DNA of 32,340 nt from the NCBI GenBank assembly GCA_023253715.1, contig JALRFH010000040.1, positions 1 to 32,340 of the forward strand. Direction: 5' to 3'. A program made the position numbers and the translations under genes. The notes below the pieces were generated by a model, which worked only from the letters and a program-made list of their open reading frames with translations, did no database searches and was not told where the DNA came from. The stretch comes from Halieaceae bacterium (GTDB taxonomy: Bacteria > Pseudomonadota > Gammaproteobacteria > Pseudomonadales > Halieaceae). This document shows, piece after piece, positions 1 through 12,495 of the stretch (its first letter is position 1; the number at the start of each line of letters is the position of its first letter).

Positions 1-2078
<2,078 letters not shown>

Positions 2079-2099
2079 AAAGTCTTACGCTCCTTGTGA

Positions 2100-5000
2100 C
2101 TAATTCGCCGCGAGTTCCGCTGCCTCTTCAACATCTACCGACACGAGACGAGAAACCCCTGGCTCGTGCATGGTGACACCCAACAGCTGGTCAGCAACTT
2201 CCATCGATATTTTATTGTGGGTAATGTAGATAAATTGCACTTTTTCAGACATTTCTTTTACCATTCGCGCATATCGGCCTACGTTGGCATCGTCTAGCGG
2301 CGCATCAACTTCGTCCAACATACAAAACGGCGCTGGGTTCAGCTGAAAAATCGAGAAGACCAAGGCAATCGCGGTCAGGGCTTTCTCGCCACCTGACAAA
2401 AGATGAATGGTACTGTTCTTCTTGCCTGGTGGTCTTGCTATGATCGCGATACCCGTATCGAGCAGGTCCTCTCCAGTCATCTCAAGGTGCGCCGATCCAC
2501 CGCCAAACACGCGAGGAAACAGCGCCTGCAAGCCGGCATTCACTTCATCGAAGGTGTCGCGGAAACGGCTTCGAGTTTCCTTGTCGATTTTACGAATAGC
2601 TGACTCTAGGGTTTCCAGCGCCGAAGTCAGATCCTCATGTTGCGCATCAAGATAGGTTTTCCGCTCGGATTGAGAGGCGAACTCATCGATGGCCGCCAGG
2701 TTAATGGCACCCAAGCGCTGAATTTTACGTCCCAATTCTTCCAGTACGGTTTGCACCTGAGCCGTGGTATCGCCCTCTTTTATCAAGGCAATCGCCGCAT
2801 CCACTGTCCATTCATCTTCCTTTAAGCGTTCCACCAAGGCTTGTTGCTGCACGGTCATGGTCTGACGTTGCAAGCGTTCCTGTTCCAAGCGGCTCCCGCA
2901 TTCATCGCGACGCCGTTCAATACCCAAACGATTCTGTTCGGCCATTCGCATAGCTTGCTCGAGGGCGCCCAACTCATCGCGTGCCTGACTCAACTTTTCT
3001 TCCGTTTCCAACCGCAGCTCTAACTGCTCGTCTAGCTGCGCTTTCAAGGTCTGGATCGCGCTGTCATCGTTGGAAGCGAGCTCGTCGAGCGTTTGCTCAC
3101 GTTGATCGCCAAGCTCTTGCGTTTGTTGACGCAGTCTCTCAATCGCCTGCTCCGTCGAGCTCATTTGCGCCAAAAGTTGTTGTTCTTGCAAGGTCATGTT
3201 GTAGAGCACATCTCGATCTTCGCGAGCAGACTGACGAAGCTGATCTAGCTTGATGCGGATCGCGTCGCGCTCTGCGATCAAGGTTTCGCGCTGCGCCGCG
3301 TCGGCCTCCATCGCCTCGATGGCTGCGGCCAAGTCACGACGAGCTTGGGCGATGCTCGCTTCTTCATGCTCATAATCGACCTTGGCGTCCTCAAGTTCAG
3401 CCAAGATCTGTTGTGTGCGTTCGTGCTCTTTAGCAAAACGGGCCTCAGTCGCAGAAATCGTCGCATTGATGCGACTTTCATCGGCGGTAAGCGATTGCAT
3501 TGAAACACGTGCTTCCTCTGCCAATCGATCTTGCTCATGGACCTCACTTTCAAGCTCATGAAGCCGCGCTTCCGACTGAACGATCGACTCCTCAAGAGAT
3601 TTGATATTGCTCTCTAACGACTCGATCTCTTGTTGCCGGACCAAAACACTGTCGTCGCTCGCGCCTGTTCGAGACAAGCGTATCCAATCCGCTCCCAACC
3701 ACACGCCTTCAGTGGTAATCACCGACTCTCCCGCCGCTAATTTTGTCTGCTGCGACAGCGCCTCATCGAGGCTGTTGGCTGTAAAAACGCTCGCCAAGCT
3801 GCTTGGCGCCCAATGCGATTTCACATGTGCAGCCAGGGTGCCCTTGGGCTTCGCTGATTGTCGTCGGTCTTGCAGATACAAATTGGCCGCGGGCGGGAAG
3901 GCATCGATCTGGCATTGGCTTAAGTCTAGGGTATCCGCGACAAATCCATGAATATCGTCGGCTAAGACGCGCTCAACAGCGATTTGCCAAGGCGCCTCTA
4001 CCGCCAACTCTTCTACCAGAGGCTTTAGATTCAGACCTTCTAACTGTTCGAGCCAATCATCGACATCAGCTTGCGATTGCGCGTGCGCAGCTTCTTGTAG
4101 AGCGTGTAGCGACGCTACTCGACCGCGACTCTCACGTGCCTGCGTCTGTAAGGCACTCAGCGCTTGCCGAATCGATGCAAGGTCCGCGCGTGTTTCGTCG
4201 CGGCGCTTCAAGGCCTGTTGCCGCGTTCCCTCAAGCTGAACTTGTCGCTCCCGCAAAGATTCCAGTTCCAAGCGCAGACCTTGTTGATCGCCCTCATCTG
4301 CCGCTACTTCCAGTGTACCCAATTCGTCTTTCAAGGTTTCTGAGCGCCTCGCAAGCCGCGTCAAAACCTGCTCGAGATGCTTGATCCGAGACTGTTGAAC
4401 CTCACTTTGTTGTCTCGCCGACGAGGCCGACTGATTAAAGTTATCCCAAGCGTGCTGCCACGTTTGCATAGCGTCTTCGGCTTCCGCCAACTCTTGTGCA
4501 GACTGCTCAACCCGGGCCTCCGCTTCTCGGCGTTTTGGCTCAACCGTTTCTAATTGCGCTTTAGTGTCAATTAAGGTCTCCAGGTCCCCTTGCAGGGACT
4601 CATTAGCTAAAGCCAAGGATGCATCCGTTTGCGCCAAACGCTGTTGTAATTGACTGTGGCGTTGATTCTGAAAGTTAATCGCCTGCTCAAATCGCGTCAC
4701 CTCAGCACCAATGGCGTAATAATCGGCTTGAATGCGATTACAATGCTCTGCGGCTTCGGAGTGAGCCAGGCGCTTTTCTTCTAAATCGGCCTCAAGTGCT
4801 CGGTACTCAGCGATAATCGACTCGCGCTGAACCTCGATCTCATTAATCGAAAATGCCAGTTTTTCCACTTGCCGGGACAGCTCTCGCCACTGCATACCCG
4901 CCAAGAGTGCTTTTGACTCGCGCTCTTGTTGCTTGTACTCCCGATATTTTTCGGCCGCCTGCGCTTGTCGCTCGAGATGATAAATCTGACGGCCCAGTTC

Positions 5001-5597
5001 ATCGCGGATATCTTGCAGGCGCTCAAGGTTTTCCAGCGTACGACGCATTCGACCTTCCGTTTCGCGACGACGCTCTTTGTACTTCGAAATGCCCGCTGCT
5101 TCTTCAATGAAAACGCGCAGTTCTTCGGGCTTAGATTCAATCAACCGAGAGATCATGCCTTGCTCGATGATTGCATAACTACGAGGACCCAGACCCGTAC
5201 CTAAAAAAATGTCCGTGATGTCACGACGTCGACAGCGGGCGCCGTTCAAAAAATAGTCGGACTGTCCCGCACGGGTCACTAAGCGCTTGATAGCGATCTC
5301 AGAAAAACGGGCATATTCACCACCAACCGACCCGTCTTGGTTATCGAACACCAATTCGATCGATGCTTGACCGACCGGTTGCCGCCCACCTGAACCGTTA
5401 AAAATGACATCTGTCATGGACTCGCCGCGCAAATTTTTGGCCGAGCTTTCGCCCATAACCCAGCGCACAGCGTCAATAATATTGGATTTGCCGCACCCGT
5501 TGGGACCCACTACGGCACTCATATTGTGGGGAAACTGAACCGTCGTCGGGTCCACAAAAGATTTGAACCCCGCCAATTTGATAGACTTTAATCGCAT
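2100..5597 (-). CDS. smc: Chromosome partition protein Smc
   Basis: 1165 aa; Walker A GPNGCGKSNIIDAVRWVMGE, two coiled-coil arms, central hinge, C-terminal LSGGEKALTAIALVFSIF signature and Walker B FCMLDEVDAPLDDANV. Confidence 0.98.
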   Translation of the reverse strand: MRLKSIKLAGFKSFVDPTTVQFPHNMSAVVGPNGCGKSNIIDAVRWVMGESSAKNLRGESMTDVIFNGSGGRQPVGQASIELVFDNQDGSVGGEYARFSEIAIKRLVTRAGQSDYFLNGARCRRRDITDIFLGTGLGPRSYAIIEQGMISRLIESKPEELRVFIEEAAGISKYKERRRETEGRMRRTLENLERLQDIRDELGRQIYHLERQAQAAEKYREYKQQERESKALLAGMQWRELSRQVEKLAFSINEIEVQRESIIAEYRALEADLEEKRLAHSEAAEHCNRIQADYYAIGAEVTRFEQAINFQNQRHSQLQQRLAQTDASLALANESLQGDLETLIDTKAQLETVEPKRREAEARVEQSAQELAEAEDAMQTWQHAWDNFNQSASSARQQSEVQQSRIKHLEQVLTRLARRSETLKDELGTLEVAADEGDQQGLRLELESLRERQVQLEGTRQQALKRRDETRADLASIRQALSALQTQARESRGRVASLHALQEAAHAQSQADVDDWLEQLEGLNLKPLVEELAVEAPWQIAVERVLADDIHGFVADTLDLSQCQIDAFPPAANLYLQDRRQSAKPKGTLAAHVKSHWAPSSLASVFTANSLDEALSQQTKLAAGESVITTEGVWLGADWIRLSRTGASDDSVLVRQQEIESLESNIKSLEESIVQSEARLHELESEVHEQDRLAEEARVSMQSLTADESRINATISATEARFAKEHERTQQILAELEDAKVDYEHEEASIAQARRDLAAAIEAMEADAAQRETLIAERDAIRIKLDQLRQSAREDRDVLYNMTLQEQQLLAQMSSTEQAIERLRQQTQELGDQREQTLDELASNDDSAIQTLKAQLDEQLELRLETEEKLSQARDELGALEQAMRMAEQNRLGIERRRDECGSRLEQERLQRQTMTVQQQALVERLKEDEWTVDAAIALIKEGDTTAQVQTVLEELGRKIQRLGAINLAAIDEFASQSERKTYLDAQHEDLTSALETLESAIRKIDKETRSRFRDTFDEVNAGLQALFPRVFGGGSAHLEMTGEDLLDTGIAIIARPPGKKNSTIHLLSGGEKALTAIALVFSIFQLNPAPFCMLDEVDAPLDDANVGRYARMVKEMSEKVQFIYITHNKISMEVADQLLGVTMHEPGVSRLVSVDVEEAAELAAN

Positions 5598-5703
5598 GCT
5601 TCTCGCACTTATCGTTACCGACCTATCGGCACACTGAATTATCTTTGAAAACGGTAAGTGTACCTGCTTTCGAGCGCTTCGCCTATGGCTGAGCGATAGC
5701 GGA

Positions 5704-6876
5704 TTATTCTACCGGTGCTAAACGCAGCGTCGCCACTTGACCTGTGCCTATGGGTACGGATAACTGGCTTTCCGCCCGAAACGGAGCTCCCACACTGGAG
5801 GCACTTCCGGACAACGACAAATGTGCCGATATCGCGACCGCAGTCTGCCTCGACAGCTGTTGCCCGGCCATCGAATCCGCATCAGACAGCGTAATCCTCA
5901 CGGGCAAATCGGCCACCGCTAGCCGTTTGACGGCTAAAGGCATGCCCTTGTCGACTCCCTCTGGCCTAACCACTACAAACACCGTACCCGTGTCTTGCGA
6001 TGGCGTTTGCACAAATTCAACGTCGAGCACCAAGGTCCCCTCCGTCGTCGCCGCACTGCTGAACTCTGACTCGCCCCCGAGCGCGGCTTTGGCTTGCAGC
6101 AGCAAATCATCCAACACCTGGGCTTCCGCGCTACCATCGCCGTTGATCGCGCGCAACATCTGCCAATGTTTTATTGCCGTGGCATAATCCCCCTGCTCAA
6201 ACGCGACCATCCCCAATAATCCTAAGGCCGTCGTTTGTCTTGGGTTTAAACCGATTGCCTGCTCAGCCCATAAACGACTGCGCTCATCAAGCTGCCGATG
6301 ACTACTTAAATAGCGCGCCTGCGCCGCGTAGGCCAAAATTTGCGGCGATTCGGGCATCAACTCGGCCATGTGAGTATAAATTTGGCTTGCACGTGGATAG
6401 GTGCCCTGCCCCATGTAATAACTTCCCAACAGACTTAAATAAGTCGTGTTATCGGGTTGTTGCACTAAGCGCGACTCAATTTGCGCTACCAGTGCCTGCA
6501 CCTCAGAATCTGCGCTGGTGTCATCAAGCGCTTCAAGCCCTTCGGCAATGATCAAATCGTCGTAGGCTCCCACTTGCTCATACACCGCATAGCCAATACT
6601 ACAGGCCAAAAGCACACCAAAAATCTGAACTTTCACTCCGGCAAGACCGGCTTTCACTTCATTATCGGGAAGCTCTTTCAATCCCTCTTCCAATAAACGC
6701 AGCGCAGCCTCTTGCGACAAATTGGGGTCATCGGCTAACAGTTCGCGCTTCCGCATTGACAGCCATTGCAAATTTGCCTGCTTAGTGCCCACGGAAGGCC
6801 TCGTCTCTCGACCAAACATCAAAAAAGACAGAAGCAAAACGCAGCCGGCGGCTACTGCCGCAACCAATACGGTCAT
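5704..6876 (-). CDS. ccmI: c-type cytochrome biogenesis protein CcmI (TPR apocytochrome chaperone)
   Basis: 390 aa; N-terminal TM helix, second TM after a short loop, TPR-like repeats, last gene of the ccm operon; 4-nt overlap with ccmH. Confidence 0.9.
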   Translation of the reverse strand: MTVLVAAVAAGCVLLLSFLMFGRETRPSVGTKQANLQWLSMRKRELLADDPNLSQEAALRLLEEGLKELPDNEVKAGLAGVKVQIFGVLLACSIGYAVYEQVGAYDDLIIAEGLEALDDTSADSEVQALVAQIESRLVQQPDNTTYLSLLGSYYMGQGTYPRASQIYTHMAELMPESPQILAYAAQARYLSSHRQLDERSRLWAEQAIGLNPRQTTALGLLGMVAFEQGDYATAIKHWQMLRAINGDGSAEAQVLDDLLLQAKAALGGESEFSSAATTEGTLVLDVEFVQTPSQDTGTVFVVVRPEGVDKGMPLAVKRLAVADLPVRITLSDADSMAGQQLSRQTAVAISAHLSLSGSASSVGAPFRAESQLSVPIGTGQVATLRLAPVE

Positions 6877-7322
6877 TCCTTAGTTTCCTCTAACAGTTCC
6901 GCTATGTCACTCGCGTAATCCCGCGGCGTCTCGACACTGCGGTTGCGACGCACCGTCACGCCAATCATGGCCAAAGTCCCCAAGCCCAGAAATAGCCACG
7001 GCGCAAGCCATAACCAACGTGTAGCGCCCTCCGTGGACGGGTTGTAGCGCACAAATTCGCCGTAACGTTTCACCATACCTTGAACAATTTCGTCGTCAGA
7101 GCGTCCAGCCTCGAGCTCCTCATACAATCTACGTCGTAAATCCTCAGAAATGGGGGCATTAGAGTCCGCAATAGTCTGGTTTTGGCACTTGGGGCAACGC
7201 AGCTCTTCCACTAACTGGTGATAGCGGACCTCAAGTTCCGGCCGACTGAATTCGTAGGTTTCAATGACCGCACCGACTGGCAGTGTCAACCACCAGAGAA
7301 ATAGGCTGGCGCAGAATCTCAT
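6873..7322 (-). CDS. ccmH: Cytochrome c-type biogenesis protein CcmH
   Basis: LRCPKCQNQTIADSNAPIS (LRCxxC motif), MVKRYGEFVRYNP, TM helix WLWLAPWLFLGLGTLAMIG. The supplied ORF starts at 7364; I favour the internal ATG at 7322 (MRFCASLFLWWLTLPVGAV), which begins with a signal peptide. Confidence 0.9.
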   Translation of the reverse strand: MRFCASLFLWWLTLPVGAVIETYEFSRPELEVRYHQLVEELRCPKCQNQTIADSNAPISEDLRRRLYEELEAGRSDDEIVQGMVKRYGEFVRYNPSTEGATRWLWLAPWLFLGLGTLAMIGVTVRRNRSVETPRDYASDIAELLEETKE

Positions 7323-7843
7323 TGCAAGGCCTCGCGGTAGGCTGCCCCGAGCTCTCCGGCCCAAGTTCGCTCGTTGACCTCACCCACATGCCGATAGCGA
7401 ACAATCCCGCGAGCATCAATTACATAGGTCTCAGGAGCACCGTAGACCCCCAGATCCAGCCCAAAACTGCCTTGGGGATCGCTAATCACTTCACGGTAAG
7501 GATTACCCAGACGCTCAAGCCAGGCCAGCGCCTTCGCATCCGTGTCTTTATAGTTCAGTCCAACGATATCGACGCCCTGCTCGGCCAGCGCCATCAAATA
7601 AGGATGCTCCGCAACACACGTTGGACACCAAGTACCCCAAACGTTTAGTAAACTCGTCCTCCCCGAAAGCGCTTGTTCGGTCAGGTAATGATCTTGTCCC
7701 AGAGCGCGCAATCGAAATTCGGGCACCGAACGCCCGATCAGCGCGGACGGAAGTTCAGTCGGATCCAGCGAAAGACCGCGATACAGTAAAACCGCCAACC
7801 CCAGGAAGATGCCGACAGGGATGAACAAAACTAACCTACGCAT
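7319..7843 (-). CDS. ccmG: Periplasmic thiol:disulfide interchange protein CcmG/DsbE
   Basis: From ATG at 7843 (MRRLVLFIPVGIFLG...); thioredoxin-like WCPTC motif, GVYGAPETYVID. The longer supplied ORF (to 8053) is an upstream extension inside ccmF. Confidence 0.92.
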   Translation of the reverse strand: MRRLVLFIPVGIFLGLAVLLYRGLSLDPTELPSALIGRSVPEFRLRALGQDHYLTEQALSGRTSLLNVWGTWCPTCVAEHPYLMALAEQGVDIVGLNYKDTDAKALAWLERLGNPYREVISDPQGSFGLDLGVYGAPETYVIDARGIVRYRHVGEVNERTWAGELGAAYREALQ

Positions 7844-9809
7844 GGGCCAACTCCTCGGGGGACTGCCTGGCAGCCACACTGACGCGCCGATACCGTCGAT
7901 CCAACAGGGTAATAAACCCGCCAAAACCAATAAGAGTCGCTCCAATCCACATCCAACGCACCAAGGGTTTGTAATGGAGTCGCACCGACCATGCCCCGTC
8001 TTGCCCCAATGCCTCACCCATGGCCACATACAAATCTCGCGTAAAGCCCGCATCGATCGCAGCCTCGGTCATTATTTGCCCCGAGGCCACATACTGACGC
8101 TTTTGCGGACGCAACTCAGCCACGCGTCGGCCATCAACGGTCACCGTAACTACGCCTTCATCACCGCGAAAATTTGGCCCGGTAATTGCACTAGCGCCGT
8201 GGAACTCGAAGCGGTAGCCCGCTAAATCGGCGGTTTGGCCTGGAGACATTCTCAGATCTTTTTCCACATTCCACTGAGTGACAACGGTCACACTAATGAT
8301 GCACATCGCAAACCCTAAGTGCGCAAACATCATGCCCCAGTAGCTTGCACTCTGACGGCGCAGCACCGGCCACCAAGCGTGTGATCCTGCCTTTTTGAGT
8401 CGGAGATCGGTCCACAAACCAGCGATAATCCAAACGGCAAGCAGGACAGAGAGCGCAACCCAGACATTAAAGCCCTGACCCAGAAAAGGTAATAAGGCGC
8501 CCGCAATGAGTGCACTAACAGCGCTCACCCACGCAGGGTGCATCCAGCGTTTGGCACGATCTTCACGCCAACGCGTAAAGGGACCAATCCCCATCACGGG
8601 CACCAACAGAGCCATCAGTGGCACAAACACTGCATTGAAATATGGGGGCCCAACAGAATATTTACCCTGACCTAGAGCGTCCATCAACAAGGGAAACAAG
8701 GTACCAAACAACACCGTCAAGGTCGCCACTAGGAACACCACATTGTTAAACAACAACAAGGTTTCTCGGGAGAGCCAAGCATTGCGAATACCGCTGTTAA
8801 CCGCGGGTGCTCTCAGGGCGTACAACACCAGAGAACCACCCACAACGACGAGTAGAAACACCAAAATGTACATCCCCCGTTCGGGGTCTGCGGCAAACGC
8901 ATGCACGGAGGTTAATACACCAGATCGAACCAAGAAGGTACCCAACAAAGAGAGCGAGAAGCTCGCTATTGCCAGCAAGACCGTCCAGCTTTTAAAGACG
9001 CCTCGTTTCTCGGTGACCGCCAACGAATGAACCAGCGCGGTGCCCGCTAACCAGGGCATAAACGACGCGTTTTCGACGGGGTCCCAGAACCACCAGCCGC
9101 CCCAACCGAGTTCGTAGTAGGCCCACCAACTACCCAGCATGATACCAAGGGTCAGAAACGCCCAAGCGGCATTCGTCCAGGGGCGAGACCAGCGCGCCCA
9201 TGCGGCATCGAGACGCCCTCCCAACAAGGCAGCTATCGCGAACGCAAAGGCGACCGAGAAACCCACATAGCCCATGTACAAGACCGGCGGGTGGATAATC
9301 AGACCCGGATCTTGCAGCAAGGGGTTCAGGTCTTTCCCATCCAAAGGTACATCAGGCAAGTTTCTCGCAAAGGGATTCGAGGTGAATAGAGAAAAACCAA
9401 TAAAACCAACACCAATAGCGCCCATTACCGACAATACGCGTGCGTACATAATTTGTGGTAAGTCAGCGCTAAACAGGGCAACCGCAAAAGTCCATGCGCA
9501 TAACACCAAGATCCACAACAGCATAGAGCCTTCGTGATTCCCCCACACGGCTGAAAATTTATAAAATGCGGGCAACAGAGAGTTGCTATTATTGGCCACC
9601 ACGACCAGAGAAAAATCGTCCTGTAAAAAGGCTGTTGTGAGCAACGCGAAGCTGATTGCGACGAAGGTGAAGTTTGCCGCGGCTAGTGGCCTGGCGGCAT
9701 TCATGCCGGCGCCATTTCCAGCAAAACTTGCCCACATCGGAATCGCGGTGAGGCCGCAGGCGGTAATCAAAGCCATGATCAGCGCGAATAAACCGTATTC
9801 TGCAATCAT
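7836..9809 (-). CDS. ccmF: Heme lyase subunit CcmF
   Basis: 657 aa polytopic protein; WGGWWFWDPVENASFMPWLAGTALVHSLAV heme-handling motif; overlaps ccmG (ATGCGTAG) and ccmE (ATGA). Confidence 0.97.
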   Translation of the reverse strand: MIAEYGLFALIMALITACGLTAIPMWASFAGNGAGMNAARPLAAANFTFVAISFALLTTAFLQDDFSLVVVANNSNSLLPAFYKFSAVWGNHEGSMLLWILVLCAWTFAVALFSADLPQIMYARVLSVMGAIGVGFIGFSLFTSNPFARNLPDVPLDGKDLNPLLQDPGLIIHPPVLYMGYVGFSVAFAFAIAALLGGRLDAAWARWSRPWTNAAWAFLTLGIMLGSWWAYYELGWGGWWFWDPVENASFMPWLAGTALVHSLAVTEKRGVFKSWTVLLAIASFSLSLLGTFLVRSGVLTSVHAFAADPERGMYILVFLLVVVGGSLVLYALRAPAVNSGIRNAWLSRETLLLFNNVVFLVATLTVLFGTLFPLLMDALGQGKYSVGPPYFNAVFVPLMALLVPVMGIGPFTRWREDRAKRWMHPAWVSAVSALIAGALLPFLGQGFNVWVALSVLLAVWIIAGLWTDLRLKKAGSHAWWPVLRRQSASYWGMMFAHLGFAMCIISVTVVTQWNVEKDLRMSPGQTADLAGYRFEFHGASAITGPNFRGDEGVVTVTVDGRRVAELRPQKRQYVASGQIMTEAAIDAGFTRDLYVAMGEALGQDGAWSVRLHYKPLVRWMWIGATLIGFGGFITLLDRRYRRVSVAARQSPEELAHA

Positions 9810-10240
9810 TGTTTTTTACCCGCTGCTTCCAACGCCTCGGCGACTTCCGGTGGCATGTAATTTTCATCGTGTTTCGCCAAAACTTCGTGCGCAAGGAATA
9901 CGCCCTCTCCATCCAACTGGCCTGCCGCGACGACCCCCTGCCCCTCATCGAACAAATCCGGCAATATTCCTGAATACTTCACTGGCACGGTGCCGGCGTA
10001 GTCGGTTACTTCAAAACGAACGTCCAACGACGTGTCCGAACGCTGTATACTGCCCTCAACCACCATCCCTCCTAAACGGATGGACTGACCCACAGGCGCT
10101 TTACCCGCAACTACATCAGCCGGCGGATAAAACAAATTGATGTTACCTCTCAAGCCATAGCTGACTAGCCCGACGCCAGCGCTGGAGAGAACAACCACCG
10201 CTAAAACCACAATTAAGCGCTTCTTTCGTTTCGGATGCAC
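9806..10240 (-). CDS. ccmE: Cytochrome c maturation heme chaperone CcmE
   Basis: 144 aa; MHPKRKKRL N-terminus, TM helix, OB-fold, C-terminal LAKHDENYMPPEV containing the heme-binding His motif. Confidence 0.97.
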   Translation of the reverse strand: MHPKRKKRLIVVLAVVVLSSAGVGLVSYGLRGNINLFYPPADVVAGKAPVGQSIRLGGMVVEGSIQRSDTSLDVRFEVTDYAGTVPVKYSGILPDLFDEGQGVVAAGQLDGEGVFLAHEVLAKHDENYMPPEVAEALEAAGKKQ

Positions 10241-10243
10241 GGT

Positions 10244-10438
10244 TTACTCCTCGCTCGTTTGGTTACTTTCTAGGGCAGACAGCCGACGTTTTAAGCGTCG
10301 TTTCAATGCAGCCAATCGCCACAGTGGATGAACGACCATGACGGCCAGGACACACAAAAACACGGCGTAGCAAAACCATACGTAAGGCCCATGCCCAGCC
10401 ATCACCCACAAGTCCGACCAAGAATCAAAATGCATCAT
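10244..10438 (-). CDS. ccmD: Heme exporter protein CcmD
   Basis: 64 aa, single TM helix then basic tail (LKRRLKRRL), between ccmC and ccmE; HGPYVWFCYA motif. Confidence 0.88.
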   Translation of the reverse strand: MMHFDSWSDLWVMAGHGPYVWFCYAVFLCVLAVMVVHPLWRLAALKRRLKRRLSALESNQTSEE

Positions 10439-11178
10439 TTAACCTCCATGACGACCTTGCGTGCCCACGCGGTTTTTGCCTCGGATTCCAGCAGCGTTAC
10501 CCGCAAACCCAAGAGCAACAAACAAGCATAAAGCAAATAGACCGCAACAATCATCCACAAAAGCGGATACAACATGCTGGGGTCTATGGTGGATTCCCCG
10601 GTAAACTTAATCGACGCGGGCTGATGCAAGCTGTACCACCAATCCACGGATTTGTAGATGATGGGAATATTCACTGTACCGACCAGACTCAAAATTGCAC
10701 AGGCTTTAGACGCCAATGTCTTGTTGTCAAAGGCTTCATACAAGGCGAACACCCCAAGGTAGAGAAACAGCAAAACCACCATCGATGTGATTCTCGCATC
10801 CCAAACCCAGAAGGTTCCCCACGTGGGCTTCCCCCAAACCGCGCCTGTCAGCAGCGCCAAGAATGTCAAAACAGCACCAATGGGAGCTGCTACCCGCATT
10901 GCCATATCCGCGACTTTTAAGCGCCAAATCAGACTCACCGCACCCGCCACGGCCATGACGTAATAACCCGCTAAAGAAACCACACTAACAGGCACATGGA
11001 TATAAATAATCCGATAACTGTTACCCTGCCGAAAGTCAGGTGGCGTAAAGGCGATCCCCCAGATACAACCCAGCACGATCATCGCGATCGCAAGTGGCAG
11101 TAAAAAACGCAGTAGCGTACCTGAAAATCGATAAACCCAGGGGGAAGATCCTAAACGATGAAACCAAGTCCAAGCCAT
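10435..11178 (-). CDS. ccmC: Heme ABC transporter permease CcmC
   Basis: 247 aa; WGKPTWGTFWVWDARITSMVVLLFLYLG motif; 4-nt overlap with ccmD. Confidence 0.97.
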   Translation of the reverse strand: MAWTWFHRLGSSPWVYRFSGTLLRFLLPLAIAMIVLGCIWGIAFTPPDFRQGNSYRIIYIHVPVSVVSLAGYYVMAVAGAVSLIWRLKVADMAMRVAAPIGAVLTFLALLTGAVWGKPTWGTFWVWDARITSMVVLLFLYLGVFALYEAFDNKTLASKACAILSLVGTVNIPIIYKSVDWWYSLHQPASIKFTGESTIDPSMLYPLLWMIVAVYLLYACLLLLGLRVTLLESEAKTAWARKVVMEVK

Positions 11179-11213
11179 TAAGTGACTCTCCTCTGATGCG
11201 CCGCCTGCATCGG

Positions 11214-11888
11214 CTAAACTTCCAAGCTAATCTTGATTGATGTACCTATCGCCACCGGCGTTAAGGCAGCAGCCAACAGTGCCAAACCCGCCAAAATACT
11301 CAACAACGAGTCAATCGGCATACCATTGATCGCCCGTTCGACGACACCAGCACCCAATATCAATACCGGCACCTCGAGCGGTAATAATAGAAGACTTAAC
11401 AGCATCCCGCCACGACGCAAGGCGACCGTAAGCGACGCGCCAACACAACCAAAAGCGCTCAACACAAACGTGCCCAAGGCCAAGCTAGTCGCCAAGGCCA
11501 AATACCCCTCAGCTGGCAGCGCAAGCAACTGCCCAAACACAGGGGAAAACAGCGCTAAGGGCAATCCTGTCAAGCACCAATGTGCCACGATATAACCCAA
11601 TGAGGCCAAATACAGCGAATCGTCCGATACCACCAACTGCTCCAGTCCACCGTCGTCGTAGTCGCTGCGAAATAGCATTTCTGCCGAGAGCAGTGCCGCC
11701 AACAGTGCGGTTATCCAAAGCAAGCCCGGCGCGAACTCTGCCAGCACAGTTTGCTTCGGGCCCAAACCAAGCGGCATCAGCAATACGACAACCCCAAAGA
11801 AGAACAAGGGGTTCAAGACCGCGGCAGGACGCCGATAGGCCAGCAATAATTGCCTGACCAAGATCTTGCCAAACACACTATGCGACAT
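11214..11888 (-). CDS. ccmB: Heme exporter permease CcmB
   Basis: 224 aa, six predicted TM helices, PLFFFGVVVLLMPLGLGP and EVPVLILGAGV; overlaps ccmA by 11 nt. Confidence 0.95.
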   Translation of the reverse strand: MSHSVFGKILVRQLLLAYRRPAAVLNPLFFFGVVVLLMPLGLGPKQTVLAEFAPGLLWITALLAALLSAEMLFRSDYDDGGLEQLVVSDDSLYLASLGYIVAHWCLTGLPLALFSPVFGQLLALPAEGYLALATSLALGTFVLSAFGCVGASLTVALRRGGMLLSLLLLPLEVPVLILGAGVVERAINGMPIDSLLSILAGLALLAAALTPVAIGTSIKISLEV

Positions 11889-12495
11889 GGGGACTCTGTC
11901 CTTTACCGGGCAAGTATAAGGTACGGCTGCTTAGGTCAAGCTTAAGAGGCTGATGCGATGTGTACACAACACTGCCACCGCGGCGAACTTGATCTTCGAT
12001 ACAGGCCTCAATTAAGGCGACACCATCCACATCAATCGCGGTTAAAGGCTCATCGAGTAGCCACAGTGGCATGTCAACGAGGAATAATCGCGCCAGAGCG
12101 ATGCGTCGCTGCTGCCCCGCTGACATGCGATAGGCGAACTCGTCGGCATAGTCGGCAAGCCCAACCTGACGAAGGGCATCCCTGAGCCGATCAGTCTGGT
12201 AGTGTGCCCCGTCTCCCAGCTGCAATTTTAAATTTTCAAGGGCGGTGAAATCGCCTTTGACCCCTGTCTTATGCCCCAAAAATAAAAACTCACTGTTAAC
12301 GACAAGTTGTCCCTCAATACTCTGGGGCGCCAATCCAGCAAGCGCCCTCAGCAAGCTGGTCTTCCCAGCGCCGTTGTCGCCTTGGATCTGCCAGAGCTCA
12401 CCGCCGTGTAAATGCCAGTCCAAACTCGACAACAAACATCTGGCACCACGAATCACAGCGACGTCTTTGCAGCTCAGCAAGCAAGACTCTAACAT
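11878..12495 (-). CDS. ccmA: Heme exporter ATP-binding protein CcmA
   Basis: 205 aa; Walker A GDNGAGKTSL, signature MSAGQQRRIALARLFL, Walker B WLLDEPLTAIDV; first gene of the ccm block. Confidence 0.96.
   Translation of the reverse strand: MLESCLLSCKDVAVIRGARCLLSSLDWHLHGGELWQIQGDNGAGKTSLLRALAGLAPQSIEGQLVVNSEFLFLGHKTGVKGDFTALENLKLQLGDGAHYQTDRLRDALRQVGLADYADEFAYRMSAGQQRRIALARLFLVDMPLWLLDEPLTAIDVDGVALIEACIEDQVRRGGSVVYTSHQPLKLDLSSRTLYLPGKGQSPHVA

Noticed and set aside
3803-4384. 193-aa plus-strand ORF inside smc
   Set aside because: Antisense shadow of the smc coiled-coil/hinge coding sequence; no recognisable domain and no ribosome-binding context considered convincing.
5598-5703. Possible smc promoter or terminator in the ccmI-smc gap
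   Set aside because: A GATAAT-like element is present on the minus strand but without a convincing -35, and no strong GC hairpin with U-tract was found.
7844-8053. N-terminal extension of the ccmG ORF
   Set aside because: Lies inside ccmF; the MRRLVLFIPVGIFLG start at 7843 matches CcmG family N-termini and gives the normal membrane anchor.
9583-10140. 185-aa plus-strand ORF across ccmF/ccmE
   Set aside because: Spans two confident ccm genes in antisense with no recognisable domain.
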